64,000 bases of DNA from the NCBI RefSeq assembly GCF_034190915.1, contig NW_026947496.1, positions 32,050,001 to 32,114,000 of the forward strand, given 5' to 3'. The notes under the pieces were generated by a model that saw only the letters and a program-made list of their open reading frames with translations, was not told where the DNA came from and ran no database searches. This document shows positions 32,780 through 43,898 of the stretch, piece after piece (the stretch's first letter is position 1; each line of letters starts with the position of its first letter). A program made the translations under genes and the position numbers. This stretch comes from Cavia porcellus (lineage: Eukaryota > Chordata > Mammalia > Rodentia > Caviidae).

Positions 32780-33010
32780 TAGAGACAGCCTTTTACGTCT
32801 CAGACCTAGACTCAGCTGTGCCTCAGTTTCCCCATTTATAAAAGGTACAGATTATGGTATGTATTTTGTTTTTGGTACCGGGAATCAAACTCACAACCTT
32901 ATACTTGCCAGGCAGGCATTGAGCTAATCCTGGGCCCCAGATTATGGTATCTAGAGGGCAGTGTTGCTATGAGATTAAATAGTGGTGGATGTGGACCCCT
33001 GAAATAGGGA
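32780..33010 (+). mobile_element. MIR relic split by an ID SINE
   Basis: Sense MIR: 'tgtgcctcagtttccccatt', 'tataaaaggtacag', then after the insertion 'gttgctatgagattaaatag'. Confidence 0.65.
32848..32950 (-). mobile_element. ID-type SINE with 13-bp TSD
   Basis: Antisense ID body at 32,861-32,937 ('tttggtaccgggaatcaaac', 'ttgccaggcaggcattgagc') between perfect direct repeats cagattatggtat at 32,848-32,860 and 32,938-32,950. It splits an ancient MIR, so it is younger than the MIR. Confidence 0.9.
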
Positions 33011-34437
33011 GCAAGGTCTCACAAACCTTAGTCGCTATGTTTACTAAGGAAGGCCTAAATAATTTGGAGTAATCTGAGAATATCAGCTTGATGAGAGTAC
33101 AAGCACCAAAGCATTTATGAAGAAATTCGGTTTCATTGTGCTCAGGCCCTCTGGGTTTCAGCGGAGACTTGCAGGGAGTACAAAGAGCCTGGACAAGAAA
33201 GCTGCTTTCTGCATTCAGACTGAGACCTTGAGCCTCAGTCTACTCATCTGCTTACAGAAAAGAGAAGGAAGCTGGGGGTGGTGAGGACCTTCTTGTGCTG
33301 ATAGTGTTGCCTGAGGATCAGATGGGTAAAGCATCTGATGTCTGGTGGAGTCCGAGTTTGTGCAGGGCAAGCAGAAGGTGTCACATTATTAGGAAGGAAT
33401 AAAAATGTCTCCACTGTGCCATGTGCAGGCCATCTTTTGTCAGTTCCTTTGATGAAATCCTCCCCCAGCCTTTGTTGGGCTGGTGTTACAATCCTTGCTT
33501 TCCCTACCACCCAGCTGACTTTCGGAGTCCCTCTCTCTTCCCTCTCATACAGCTGTTAAGTGTAGACGGGAATTAGAATGTGGATGTGGGTGCCTCTCAC
33601 AACTGTCCTAGGCAGTGGTTGGCTGGAAGTTAGCAAATGGAGCAGATGTGCAGAGTAGGCCTACGTTAGATTGTCAGTAACAGCATCTGACATATTTACA
33701 GAGCTGAAAATAGAGTGAATTGTTAACCCCTGGTAGAAGAGACTGGAGTTGTCTTAATTTTTTTGCCTGTATTTTATAAGTCCCATTTCTAAACTCTTAC
33801 AACAAAGAATGAAGAAAATTTGAGCAGAAAAAAGGTGTTAAATTCAAAAGAACAAATTGTGAGATCTTATTGCAAGTCTCAGGCAAGGTGGAATTTGGAT
33901 GATGTCCTATTTTAAGTCACTTATGTTTGCCAGGACTCAGGATGGCACATGAGGTGGAGCTGAGATGGTGACTTTTGGTGTCACGGTCACTTTTCAGGGC
34001 TGAGCCTCAGGACACTGCTGAGCTCACTGTTCACCTGGCGTGAGGGTGGGGAAGGGCAGGGCGGTGGAGCACAGGCCTAATGAATCTGCACAGAAACAAT
34101 TCCTAGTTCATTTGCTTCCCAAATGAAGTTTTGCTTCTGGATCTTTGTTTTTCCAAAAGCAATGCTTGCTCATTACAGGAAGCACAGAAAGTTACAAATG
34201 AGTCTTTACCAACTGTAATCTCACAAGGGCTCTCAGATAGCTTGTTGTCTCTGTTCTTGTTATTCATTTCTGTGCGTGCTCATCAATTGATATCTATTTC
34301 AAAGATGGGATGCAGGCTAGTATTGTTTTCCTTAAATGATGATGTGATGCTTGCTCATAGCTCACACATTAAAGCATTAATTTAGAAAAAGAAAACAATT
34401 TATTATGCTTACTAAAACTTCCTTTTAAAGAGATCTT
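33011..34437. other. Intron-like sequence; possible MIR at 33,210-33,340
   Basis: 'gagcctcagtctactcatct' and 'tgcctgaggatcagatgg' hint at a MIR. The two antiparallel frames near 33,244-33,559 lack support. Nothing else recognised. Confidence 0.4.
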
Positions 34438-34597
34438 AGCTGGGCATGATGGCACATACCTGGAATCCCAGCACTGGGGAGGCTGAGGCAGGATTGCTGT
34501 GAGTTCAAAGCCAGCCTGGACTACTTAAGTGATTTCAATGCCAGCTTACACTGCATAGTGAGACCCTGTCTCAAAAGAAAAAAGAAGTATTTTAAAA
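34438..34597 (+). mobile_element. B1-like SINE
   Basis: Sense B1: 'gctgggcatgatggcacata', 'ggaggctgaggcaggattgc', doubled 'gccagc' segments, 'gtgagaccctgtctcaaaag'. Confidence 0.9.
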
Positions 34598-34610
34598 AAA
34601 TATTAAAATT

Positions 34611-34700
34611 TGGGGCTATGAATGAAGCTTAGTGGTAGGGTGCTTGTCTAGCACTTGGAAGACCCTAGGTTCCATTACCCACACCAAAAACCAAGCAACT
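34611..34700 (+). mobile_element. ID-type SINE
   Basis: Sense ID: 'gaagcttagtggtagggtgc' (A-box), 'ttgtctagcacttggaagac', 'cctaggttccattaccc' (B-box). Immediately follows the B1. Confidence 0.75.
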
Positions 34701-35177
34701 CCCCCAAAGTTTTAAGTTTTTGATTGGAGACCTATTAAAGATTTAATGATGCTTGAATTTTTATTGTGGTTTTCATTAAGTTTGCTCCCAGAGCTACAGA
34801 GCAAAGAGAGGTTACAATTGGTGATCTTTATAAGCTTTAGAGACTAGCTGGACCAAAGTTTCCGAGCCTAGTACTAGGTAACATTTTAGAGCCAGCTTTT
34901 CATAAATCATGATGATAATCATCAGTGATATGCTTTGCTGTCATGCAACCCAGGCAGAGTGTGCCACTCCCAGAGGTGTCTTTGGCAGCCAGACTGGGGT
35001 GGGGCTGATCCTCTCCTGCCACAGCGAGGGCTACCTGTGGGCTGAGGGTTTTTCCTCATCACCATTCACTAAAGCAGGGCTTTCAGCCTTAAGGAGTCTG
35101 ATTGTTCTTGACCTTAATGACTGTGATTAAAATTATTCCTTGGCAAGCGATTCCTGTGTAACAATGCAGTTTTAAAT
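34701..35177. other. Intron-like, no recognised element
   Basis: Nothing coding or repetitive supported. Confidence 0.4.
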
Positions 35178-35612
35178 TTTTAAAAATTTTTTAACATTTT
35201 GACTTTTTTATTAGTACAAATTTGTCATACATTTGATCACGTTCATCATAATGTACCTGTACATCATGTATCTTAGTTCTTTTTTCCCTTTGCGTTCTCC
35301 TTCCTTTAGCCCTTCTTCTCCTCCCCATTTACATAAACTTAGTTTCTATTTTTTCCCCTTTCATTCTTTTTCCCCTTCTTTCCCTTCTCTCTCCTTCCTC
35401 CTTTTTTCCCTTCCCATTTGAACATGTTCTTCCTACTCCCCAGTATCCTCCATTTTGCTCCTTATTTGCCCTTTGGGTTTCTCACATGAGAGAGGCAATG
35501 CAATATTTAACCTTGTGTATTTGATTTATTTCACTTAAGATAATGGTCTCGAGGTGCATCTATTTCCCTACAAATGATTCAGGCTTATCTCTTTATGGCA
35601 GAGTAGGCCTCC

Positions 35613-35615
<3 letters not shown>
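35178..35615 (-). mobile_element. L1 3'-end fragment
   Basis: Antisense L1 3' UTR ('catcataatgtacctgtaca', 'ctcacatgagagaggcaatg') and the end of ORF2 ('ctctttatggcagagtaggc'). 5'-truncated; ends at the (TA)n tract. Confidence 0.85.

Positions 35616-35668
<53 letters not shown>
35616..35668. repeat. (TA)n followed by oligo-T
   Basis: About 17 TA units then 18 T. The oligo-T could be the poly-A of a minus-strand insertion lying to the right. Confidence 0.95.
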
Positions 35669-36384
35669 GTAGCAGATACTTGTTTTGCTTTCAAAGAGTT
35701 TACCAGCTGCTTCTCTGAGCAAAAGCTTTTGCAGCTTCTGATTTGGGAGAACAGTGTCTGGCCAATGCAGGAAATATTTATATGTGGCTTCCGAGGTGGT
35801 AAAGGCCCATGTAGTGTGCTCAGTTGTTCACATGACCATCCATCCTGTGTCTTGCTCAGTTTTCCTGCCCTGGTCCCCTTTGGATGGTCAGTACAGTTGG
35901 GATTCTTCCAGTTAGTAGGATCCTGTAACCCTGACCATAAGAGAGAGTCACAGAGCTTACTACTGGATGAAACTGCAGAAGATAAACTGGTTGACCCCTT
36001 GTGTTCTGGCAGATGAGGCCTTGATGCCTGCATTTAAAAGGTGCAGCTCTGGAGAACTGTGTATTTGGAATCCTAGCCTTATATTTTCATTCCTATGTCA
36101 ACTTCAGGTGCTCATCCTGAAAAAAAAAGTGGCTAAACTTGTACCCGATTTCTGTAGAATTTGCCTGTCATGGTGGCGCTTCTACCTTTTATTGGCATGT
36201 GGGTTTTGACTCTCAAAGAAATGCAGGTGAGGTAGTAAACTTCTTGAGGGAGGACTGCCACCTTTGAGGACCATGCACATGTCACAGAGTGTTGAGAGCT
36301 GTGGCAAAGCTTAGAGGGCCCCACTAAGTCGTGTGACTCATTGCTGTATATGGTATGTTAAATGAATTGACCTTTCCTTTTATT
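35669..36384. other. Unclassified segment right of oligo-T
   Basis: A 139-codon minus-strand frame (35,614-36,033) runs into the oligo-T and (TA)n, whose reading as Lys and Ile/Tyr repeats is artefactual. The rest could be an old ERV or processed-transcript fragment inserted in minus orientation, but no family is recognised. Confidence 0.3.
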
Positions 36385-36468
36385 TCTTTAGTCATCTAGC
36401 TCAATGGTAAAGCAATGTGTAGCATGCAAAGAGACCCTGGGTTTGATCTCTAACACTGAAAAAAGGAT
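36385..36468 (+). mobile_element. ID-type SINE
   Basis: Sense: 'tctagctcaatggtaaagca', 'agaccctgggtttgatctc', short A-rich tail 'gaaaaaagg'. Confidence 0.75.
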
Positions 36469-36758
36469 AACTGAAATCTGCTAAAAATAGCAGTTGTGTC
36501 TTAATGAAATGGCCATTTTGAAAAGTAGTGAACTTTTTGTTACTGGAAGCATGTAAGTCAGCATTGGATGATTCTGGAGTAAAAGCCGTGGAGGGTCTGC
36601 CCTGGGGAGGGCAGCTGTGCGAGACAGTGTCACACGCAGGGGCCTTTCCGGATCTAGGATTCTGTAATCCTTGTGCTGGAGGCCTGGATTTTAGCTGTGA
36701 TGTACATTTCCCATCCTCTCCTACTGGGTTTTCTCATTTTGCCTCCGCGCCTCCCCAG
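36469..36758. other. Intron-like sequence upstream of candidate exon
   Basis: Ends in a pyrimidine-rich stretch leading to the acceptor at 36,758. Confidence 0.35.
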
Positions 36759-36892
36759 GTGGCTCAGTTGTCAGATGCCTGCCCGGATGGCTCCCGGCAG
36801 TCAGCCACCTGCGCCCAGCACCTACTCTCACCCCCTGGAGCCAAGCACATCTCGGGCTGATATTAACCATCAACATGATTATGTTCACCCAG
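36759..36892 (+). CDS. Candidate internal exon 2 (134 nt)
   Basis: Acceptor: pyrimidine-rich 'gcctccgcgcctccccag' ending at 36,758. Donor CACCCAG|GTGAAC at 36,893. CpG content is higher than in the flanks. Two of three plus-strand frames are open: with incoming phase 1 (from the exon at 32,092) it ends in NMIMFTQ in phase 0, compatible with the exon at 48,530; with incoming phase 2 it reads MPARMAPGSQPPAPSTYSHP and onward and exits in phase 1. The product is unknown. It could also be 5' UTR with translation starting at an in-frame ATG near its end. Confidence 0.35.
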
Positions 36893-37764
36893 GTGAACAA
36901 ATCTCCCAAGAATAGAAACGTGCGTTTGACAGGTGGCCCTGCAGAGAGACTAATTGCTTTTAGAGGTTGAACGATAAAATACCTAGTTTAATGAGTGAAC
37001 TGGCTCCTGGTTGTGGAATCTGAGTTGCAGCTCTGTATTGTGACATACACACCAATCTGACTTTTTTTTTCACACTTGGTGTTTCCTGATTTGTGAATGG
37101 ATTGGTAAGAGGATGTGACATAATCCTTGGGCTTATTTTTAACTCAGGAGGATGTATGTGTTTTGTCTTTATAAATGAAAGCATCTTAGTCAGACACTGA
37201 TGAAAAAAGGATTATCTTATAGCAGTTAAATAAAAATACAATTCAGAGATAAGTTAGGATTCTCATGTTTCTAATTTATTGGAGGCCTAGAATCACAAAA
37301 GCTGTTTTGTGATCACAAAACTCCTGATGAAAAAGTTTGTGTATTGCAGTGTGTTCCTCTTGTGCTTTGTATGGCAGTCATAGGTCTGGCCAAGTGAAAA
37401 GTGAGGGTGGTGTCCATGAGGAGGGTAATCCACATTGTTTCCCTCCTAGAGACATTAACGTATATCTATTGATTCCTTTTGTTGCATTCATTCCTCTCTT
37501 CAAGGATATTTGTTACCTCCTGGCTGTGTGCACTGTGCCTTGTGCTGTATCTGCCAATACTAGTGGCTCAGTCATCAACTACCATCTAGTCTAGGGGGGA
37601 CAATCCCAGGAAGCTTGGTGTTCTTTCCGAGAGGCTGTGTGTTGGTGGCTTCTTGAAAAATAGGACAGTGACAGGCTCGGAACAGAATGTAGACCAGGAA
37701 AGACAGGAAGAAGGGAAGAGAAGAAGCAAGACTGTGACACATATACTTTTTTTTAAAAACCACA
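36893..37764. other. Intron-like, no recognised element
   Basis: No repeat or exon supported; 37,190-37,330 is AT-rich. Confidence 0.4.
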
Positions 37765-37900
37765 AACTGCTCAGAAGGCTGAGATAGGAGGATTCCTATA
37801 CCTTCAGGGCCAGCCTGGTCTACATAGTGAGTTCAGGATCCACCTGAATCATATAGCGAGACCCTGTCTCAAAAAACCAAAACAAACAACAAACAAACCA
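37765..37900 (+). mobile_element. B1-like SINE, 5'-shortened
   Basis: Lacks the usual start; 'gctcagaaggctgagatagg', 'gccagcctggtctacatagt', 'gcgagaccctgtctcaaaaa' remain. Confidence 0.85.
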
Positions 37901-38691
37901 ACCCTCACAAACTCAGAACCCCAAGCTTCCTCTACTTCTGCAGTGGTCCGAGCTGATTGGACCTGCAGGGAGGTTTTGGCCACCAGAATAGAGGATGTGG
38001 GTGTCTTAGGACCTGAGCATGGTGAGCTTTCACTCAGCTGCAGTGCATGCTTGGAGTGTGTCAGGCTGGCTGTCCACCAGATGGCATGGCCACAGCGTGT
38101 GTCCAGCCTCCGGAACTGTGTGCTCACTAGACCTCTTGCGGTTGAACCCTGTGTCAGAGGCCAAGTGGTGTGGGCCTTATGCCCTGGATTGTTCTCTTGG
38201 TGCGGCCTCTGGGGGTCAATCCTCCAATGCCACAATTTGTGACTGCAGGCAAATGATGCCCTTTGCTGTGCTCCACCCTGCTGTGGGGGCACTGCTGGTC
38301 TCGGAGGGTGACGACTTACACGGTTGCTGTCCTCTGCCCAAGGGAGAGGGTTGCAATTATCATTGGGCCTAACTGCCAGTCAGCAATGGCAGTCTCTGAG
38401 CAGCTCCTTTGGCACGTGGTACACTCTCATGGTTCTGAGGGGTGTAGTGAGGTAATTGATGACATAGTCACCAGGGCAGTGAAGGTGGCTTAGCAGTCCG
38501 ATTTGACCATGCAAGGTGAGGTCTAGTATGAACTTAGTGGGTCTCTGTGTTTTTGTGGGTAATTTGATTTTTTGTTTAACCTTGATGAAACTGCCAGCCA
38601 TGTGAAATCTAGGCTCTGTAAAATCCTCTGTGAGGACGCTTTTGGGTTTGGGTTTCTCCCTCGGCTGCTGACCTCTCCTAATATGTTGACT
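37901..38691. other. Unclassified segment with a minus-strand open frame
   Basis: A 120-codon minus-strand frame (38,380-38,742) enters the neighbouring L1 at its start; the part within 38,380-38,690 has mixed, protein-like composition (Lys/Thr/Pro-rich, then Leu/His-rich), but no domain is recognised. It may be an old retrocopy or ERV piece. Confidence 0.3.
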
Positions 38692-40190
38692 GGTACATGT
38701 TAGATACACATTATGGTCACATTCATCATAGGGAATTCCCACCTGTACATGATATATCTTGCTTCTTTTTTTTTCCCATTCTGCTCCTTACCCTTCAACC
38801 CCTCTTCCCCTCGTTTATAAATGCTTTGTTTCCATTTTTTCTTTTTCCCTTCCTTCATTCCTTCCTTCTCTTTTCCATCCTACCTAGTTCCACTTCCCAT
38901 TTGAACATTTTCTTCCTATTTCACAATATTAATAATGCATTTTGGTCCTTTTTTACACTTTTGGTTTTTCACATCAGAGAAACAATGCAGTATTTACACA
39001 TGTGTGTTCAACTTATTTCACATAAGAGTATAGTCTAAAGGTACATCTGTTTACCTGGAAATGTCTCAAGTTTTCCTTCTTTATGGCTGAGTAGTACTCC
39101 ATTGTATAATAAAATCATATTTTCTTTATCCTTTCATTGTTTTATGGGCATTTGGGCTGTTTCCAAGATTTAGCTATTACAAACTATGCTGCTATAAATA
39201 TGGGTGCATATATATTGCTGTGTTTCACCCTTATACGAAAAGCATATATACGATGATTTTAATTCTTTGGGGAAAACACCAAGAAGGGGACTAGTTGGGT
39301 CAAATGGAACCTTTAGTTTTAGTCTTTTGAGGAATCTCCGCACTGATTACACAGTGGTTGCACCAGTCTATACTCTCACCAACAATGGAAAAGAGTTCCT
39401 TTTTCCCCATAGCCTGCCAGCATTTGTTATTGGTTGATTTCTTGATGTTAACCAGGAGCCAGTTCACTCGTCCTTTCTGGACTGAGATAGAATCTCAGCC
39501 TTGTTTTAATTTGCATCTCTTAAATGACCAGTAAGGTTCAACATTTTTTCATAATTTATTTGCCATTTGTACTTCTTGTATTTATTGCACTTCTTTATCT
39601 GAGAAGTATGTATTCATTTCAGATGCCCATTTTTGGATTGGGTCTTTAAGTGGGGGTATGATTTTTTTTTTTGAGCTTTTTATATATTCTAGATCTAAGG
39701 ACCAGTGGAACAGATTAGAAGATACAGAAACAACTCCAAACACACTCAGCCACCTTATCTTTGACAAAAGGGCTAAACATCTTCCCTGAAAGAAAGACAG
39801 CTTCTTTAATAAATGATGCTGGAAAATCTGGCTTTCCACATGTTGAAGACTAAAGTGAGACTCGTGTCTCTCACCATGCATGAAAAAAACCTCAAAATGA
39901 ATCAAAGATCTAAATAATAAAACAGAAACAGTAAATCTGCTGGAGGATAGAATAGGTAGAACTCTTGCTGACACAGGTATAGGCAGATTTTATGAATAAA
40001 ACCTTGTTTACAGGGGAACTGTCACAAAGAATCAACACCTGGGATCTCATCTTTTTAAAGAGGTTTTACACAGTAAAAGAAATCTCACCAACAGAGTGGA
40101 GAGACAAAGCACAGTATGGGGAACATTTTTCGTCAGCTACTCAAAGGACTAATATTTAGAATATATAAAGAACTCCACCAATGTTGCTGA
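38692..40190. mobile_element. LINE-1 with 5' inversion (twin priming)
   Basis: 38,692-39,683 is antisense L1: 3' UTR, then the ORF2 C-terminus back to the segment coding [12 protein letters not shown] (about 39,590-39,655). 39,690-40,190 is L1 in the sense direction, from the region before that segment up to 'atataaagaactc'. The two parts meet at nearly the same L1 coordinate: 'gagctttttatatattct' at 39,673-39,690 is the inverse of 'agaatatataaagaactc' near 40,158. Head-to-head arrangement of contiguous parts is the signature of twin-primed reverse transcription. Many frame breaks. Confidence 0.85.
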
Positions 40191-41525
40191 TACAGTTTCA
40201 TACCCAAAGAGGGCACCCTAACGCTGAAGGCCAGCTCCACAGCTTGTTTGCTGTAACCTGCTTGCTTTTCTTTCCAAAGGCAGTTTCCTTCTCCACTAGC
40301 TTCTCAGATGTTTCGGTTCAGGGTTGAAATTACTACAGTTCAGACTTTAATAAAACCGTTGCTGAAGGCCCGGGTCCCTGGGCACACTGGGGTAGAGGAG
40401 AGACCGCAGGCTTTTCCTTCCCACGGACTCTCGCTGGCTCCCTGCACATTTGTGGAGCTGTTTCTTCTCAGCCGTGTCCGCTTTTGTGTCACTGAGTAAT
40501 TGGCAACCAATTTGGCCCATCCTGTGGGTTCCTTCAGCATTGTCTGCTGCAGCTGAAGGACTCAAAGCCCTCTCAGTGTCGGGAGAATGCTGGCGCGTTC
40601 TCTGGAAGCCTCAGAGGCGGATCAATGAGCCTGTTGTTCCCGCAGCAAAACTCCCCAGGAAATGCTGGCTTTAGATCCGGCTGTTTGGATCTCTGTTCTT
40701 TAGATTTGACTATTTAGGCCTCCTTCGCCTGGAGCAGCAAGTTGTGCAGGAAGTAAAGGAATGGAAGAGCGCTGTCTGCAGTGACTGGGGCTGACCGGAC
40801 TGGTCCGTGTGTACCATCTGCAGGCTGGGACAGTGGGGAGAATGCCGCTCCCTCGTGCTTTTGGGAAAACTGCCCGAGCAGGGGATGCAGTCTGAAGGGC
40901 AGAGTAGGCCTCACCACCCTCGGTTGTCATGGAGGAGCTGTGATCAGGTTTCAGATCTCTACCGCTCTTCTGCCACTCAGCGACAGGAGTGAGATTGGGC
41001 CATTTAATTTGCCCCATCTGTGTGTGGCACAACGGCAAGCTTACTTTACAGTAAGAGGCTTAAAGAACAGTGGCATATTAAGGTGGGCTGCAGCCTACAG
41101 TGGCATACGAGGTGCCTATACAGGAGTGATGGGGCCTGGCGCTGAGTTTGTAATTCATCAGCTCAGCGGCCACCCTCTTCTGATTTACCTGCCCCAAGGG
41201 GACATCTTCTTATAGCTCATCACCCCAGAGTGGTGTCCCTGAAAGTTTGTACACCTGTCTGGCAGCAGCCCTGTTAACAGGGGAAGGACGAGGTTAATGG
41301 GCCGACAGCATCCAGGAGGGGAAGCTTTGTGGCTTGCCTTGTCCGGCTCCATTGCTTCACTTTCACTGAAGTGCTCTGATTACCATCCTTAGAGTGGATG
41401 GCTTTTAGGACACTGTGCTGCCCTGAGCATGTTCTAAGGTCAAGTAGGAAGCTGCCTTTTTTGGTTCACTCCAGGCTCATGAATTTTCTGGCCACTCATT
41501 TCCTTAAGAATCTAGTAAGGTTCTG
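40191..41525. other. Intron-like, no recognised element
   Basis: Overlapping frames on both strands at 40,700-41,215 contradict each other and lack splice support. No repeats recognised. Confidence 0.4.
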
Positions 41526-41960
41526 TTCTCTCTCTCTGTCTCTTTCTATATGTATTTTGATAGATAATAATTGTATGACTATATGAAGTATGATGTGATG
41601 CTTTGAAAAATGTATGTATCCACTATGGAATGAATAACTCAAGCTAATTAACGTATCTATCACTTCACATGGATTTTTTTGTGGTGCAAAATTCTCATGG
41701 CAACTTTGGAATACAAGTTATATTGTTATTAACCAAGGGCACACGCTGTGCCATAGATTTAAGAAACTTACTCCTGTCTAACTGAACCTTGTTCTCTGAC
41801 GAGCTCCTTCCCTTCTCCAGCTGACCCAGTGCCTGGTTCCCACCATTCTGCGCTCTGCTTCTGGGTTTGGCTCTTTTAATTCCCACCTGTAAGTGAGATC
41901 ATGTGCCATTTTTGTGTCTGGCCTAGATAATTCTGTTTTCTTCTGTTAAGTTCTTCCTGC
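41526..41960 (-). mobile_element. Ancient L1M 3' UTR relic
   Basis: Antisense order of old L1 3' UTR words: 'atgatgtgatgctttgaaaa', 'gctaattaacgtatctatca', 'cctggttcccaccattctgc', 'cacctgtaagtgagatcatg'. Confidence 0.7.
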
Positions 41961-42171
41961 CGACAGCTACAGACATTATTATCAAACTTGGTTTATTGTA
42001 CTCTGTTCTCCGCAGCCCTTTTCCCCCAGTGCCTACCCTAAGCTCCCGTGCTCTGATGGGAAAAGAAGACTTGCAGTCATTTCTGTGCCTCAGAGCCAAG
42101 CCTGCGGGCTTTCGCCACTCAGAAGTTCTTCAAATTGTATATTCAGGATTTAGAAATAGGACCTTTTCTAG

Positions 42172-42260
42172 GAGCTAGGGCTGTAGCTCAGTGATAGAGT
42201 GCTTGCTTAGCCCCTGGATTCAACTGCCTGTACTGCAGACAAAAAAACCACAAATGCACA
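42172..42260 (+). mobile_element. ID-type SINE
   Basis: Sense: 'gggctgtagctcagtgatag' (A-box), 'agtgcttgcttagcccctgg', 'attcaactgcctgtactgca', A-rich end. Confidence 0.85.
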
Positions 42261-43135
42261 AGAAGTAGAAATAGCTTTCCCAAACCTTTAGTCACATATT
42301 TGTGGACTCTCCTTTCATTTTATACTTGCAAACCAGTAGATTCTTGACTGAGCATCTCTCTTTCTCTCATATTACTTTATTATTTCTTTCATTCTATTAC
42401 TAGTTTTCTCCTTCCTAACTTCCCCTCTACAGCTGAATGTGGCAGGTCCCAGGTCTGTCTTTCTGGGTACTGTAGGGATGGCTTTAGCAGATACTTTCAG
42501 TTGCTCTCCTGGGTCTCCGTCTTTCCAGCATCAGACTTGGGTGTCCTTGCTGTCAGTTTCCCTGTGAGTATACACCTGCTTTATTTTAGGTATTACCCAC
42601 CTACGAATCACCAACTGTACCAGTTAACACTTGCTGTTATAACATGAAAACCCAAATCATCAGAATCACATCACTTTCAAAACTTGCTTCTTGCTGACAT
42701 AAATTACAGCTGGAGGCAGGGTTGGTGGTGATGGGGTAGGGGGTCCACTCTGTTTAATCACTCAGGGGTTCAGACTGACCAGAGAATCAGGACATGGTTT
42801 ACAGTCTCCAGAGCATCTATTCATATCTAACCTGTAGGCAGAGGAGTAAACAGAGTGGATGACTCTAAAGAGCCCTTTATAGGCCAGGCCTGGAAACAGC
42901 CTATCTCACTTTTGTCCACACCCTCATTGACCAAGAATTAGGGCTGGTCACGAGGGCACCTGTGACTGCAGGAAAGCTGAGAAATGTAGTCCCATTGTGT
43001 GTCTGGGAGCAAAGGAGCCCAGCTGATGGCGGCCAGTCTCTGCTTTGGTGTCCATAGATCAAGGACTCTTCTAAGGGCCTCTAATTCCAAGAAGTAGAAA
43101 GCTCTGCAATCTTCATCTTGCAGATGTGAAATCGG
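42261..43135. other. Intron-like, no recognised element
   Basis: No exon or repeat supported. Confidence 0.4.
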
Positions 43136-43225
43136 AGCCATGGAGGTAGGCAAGCTGCCCAGAGGTCACACAGCCGGCTGAGGATAGAGATGTCATTTGA
43201 ACCCCGGCTACCCTGCCTCACACCT
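43136..43225 (+). mobile_element. MIR relic
   Basis: Sense MIR core: 'gcccagaggtcacacagccg', 'gatgtcatttgaaccccggc'. Confidence 0.6.
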
Positions 43226-43259
43226 CCAACCTCATTCTTCATGCAGACTGAGAACTTCG

Positions 43260-43867
43260 AACACAGTTAAAAGCTAAACGTAAACTGTAAAATGTGGCAC
43301 AGGTGACATACAGATTTAAAGATTAAAGATGAGAACTAGGGGTAATGAAAAAGAGGGAAAAATAACTGCAACTCAAACAAACAGGAGAATGACATACACA
43401 TTATTCAGTGTCACAAAATATGGTAATTACAATACAGTAAGTGAAAATTAAAGTAGAATATAGGAAAAAGATGAAATGTTTGTAAGATACATGTAACTGG
43501 AAAAAATCACAATGAAGCAATGCAAAAGTGGTAAGATATTACAATGGAATAAAAATAAGTAAAAGTGAAAGTTAACCAAATTAGCAAATTACTGAGAAGA
43601 GCAATGCAAACTCAGGACTCAGTATTTAGTAGGACATGGTATGTCTAAGGTTCAGCATAACTGAAAGAGAAATTTTTTCTCTTCCAAATAAAAAAAGTAA
43701 AAACAAACAAAACCCCCAAAATATTACATGAGGCTAGAGCATTAGCAAATTACACTTTAGCAGGTGAAACAACCTGAAACTAAAGCATTCAAAAAAAGTA
43801 AATGGACAGAAACCAAAGGAGGAGCAACATAAATCCTGCTCATTCATTGCCTGCATCTGAATCTGTC

Positions 43868-43898
<31 letters not shown>

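Noticed and set aside
35614..36033. 139-codon minus-strand frame as a gene
   Set aside because: Ends in translated oligo-T and (TA)n; kept only as an unclassified segment.
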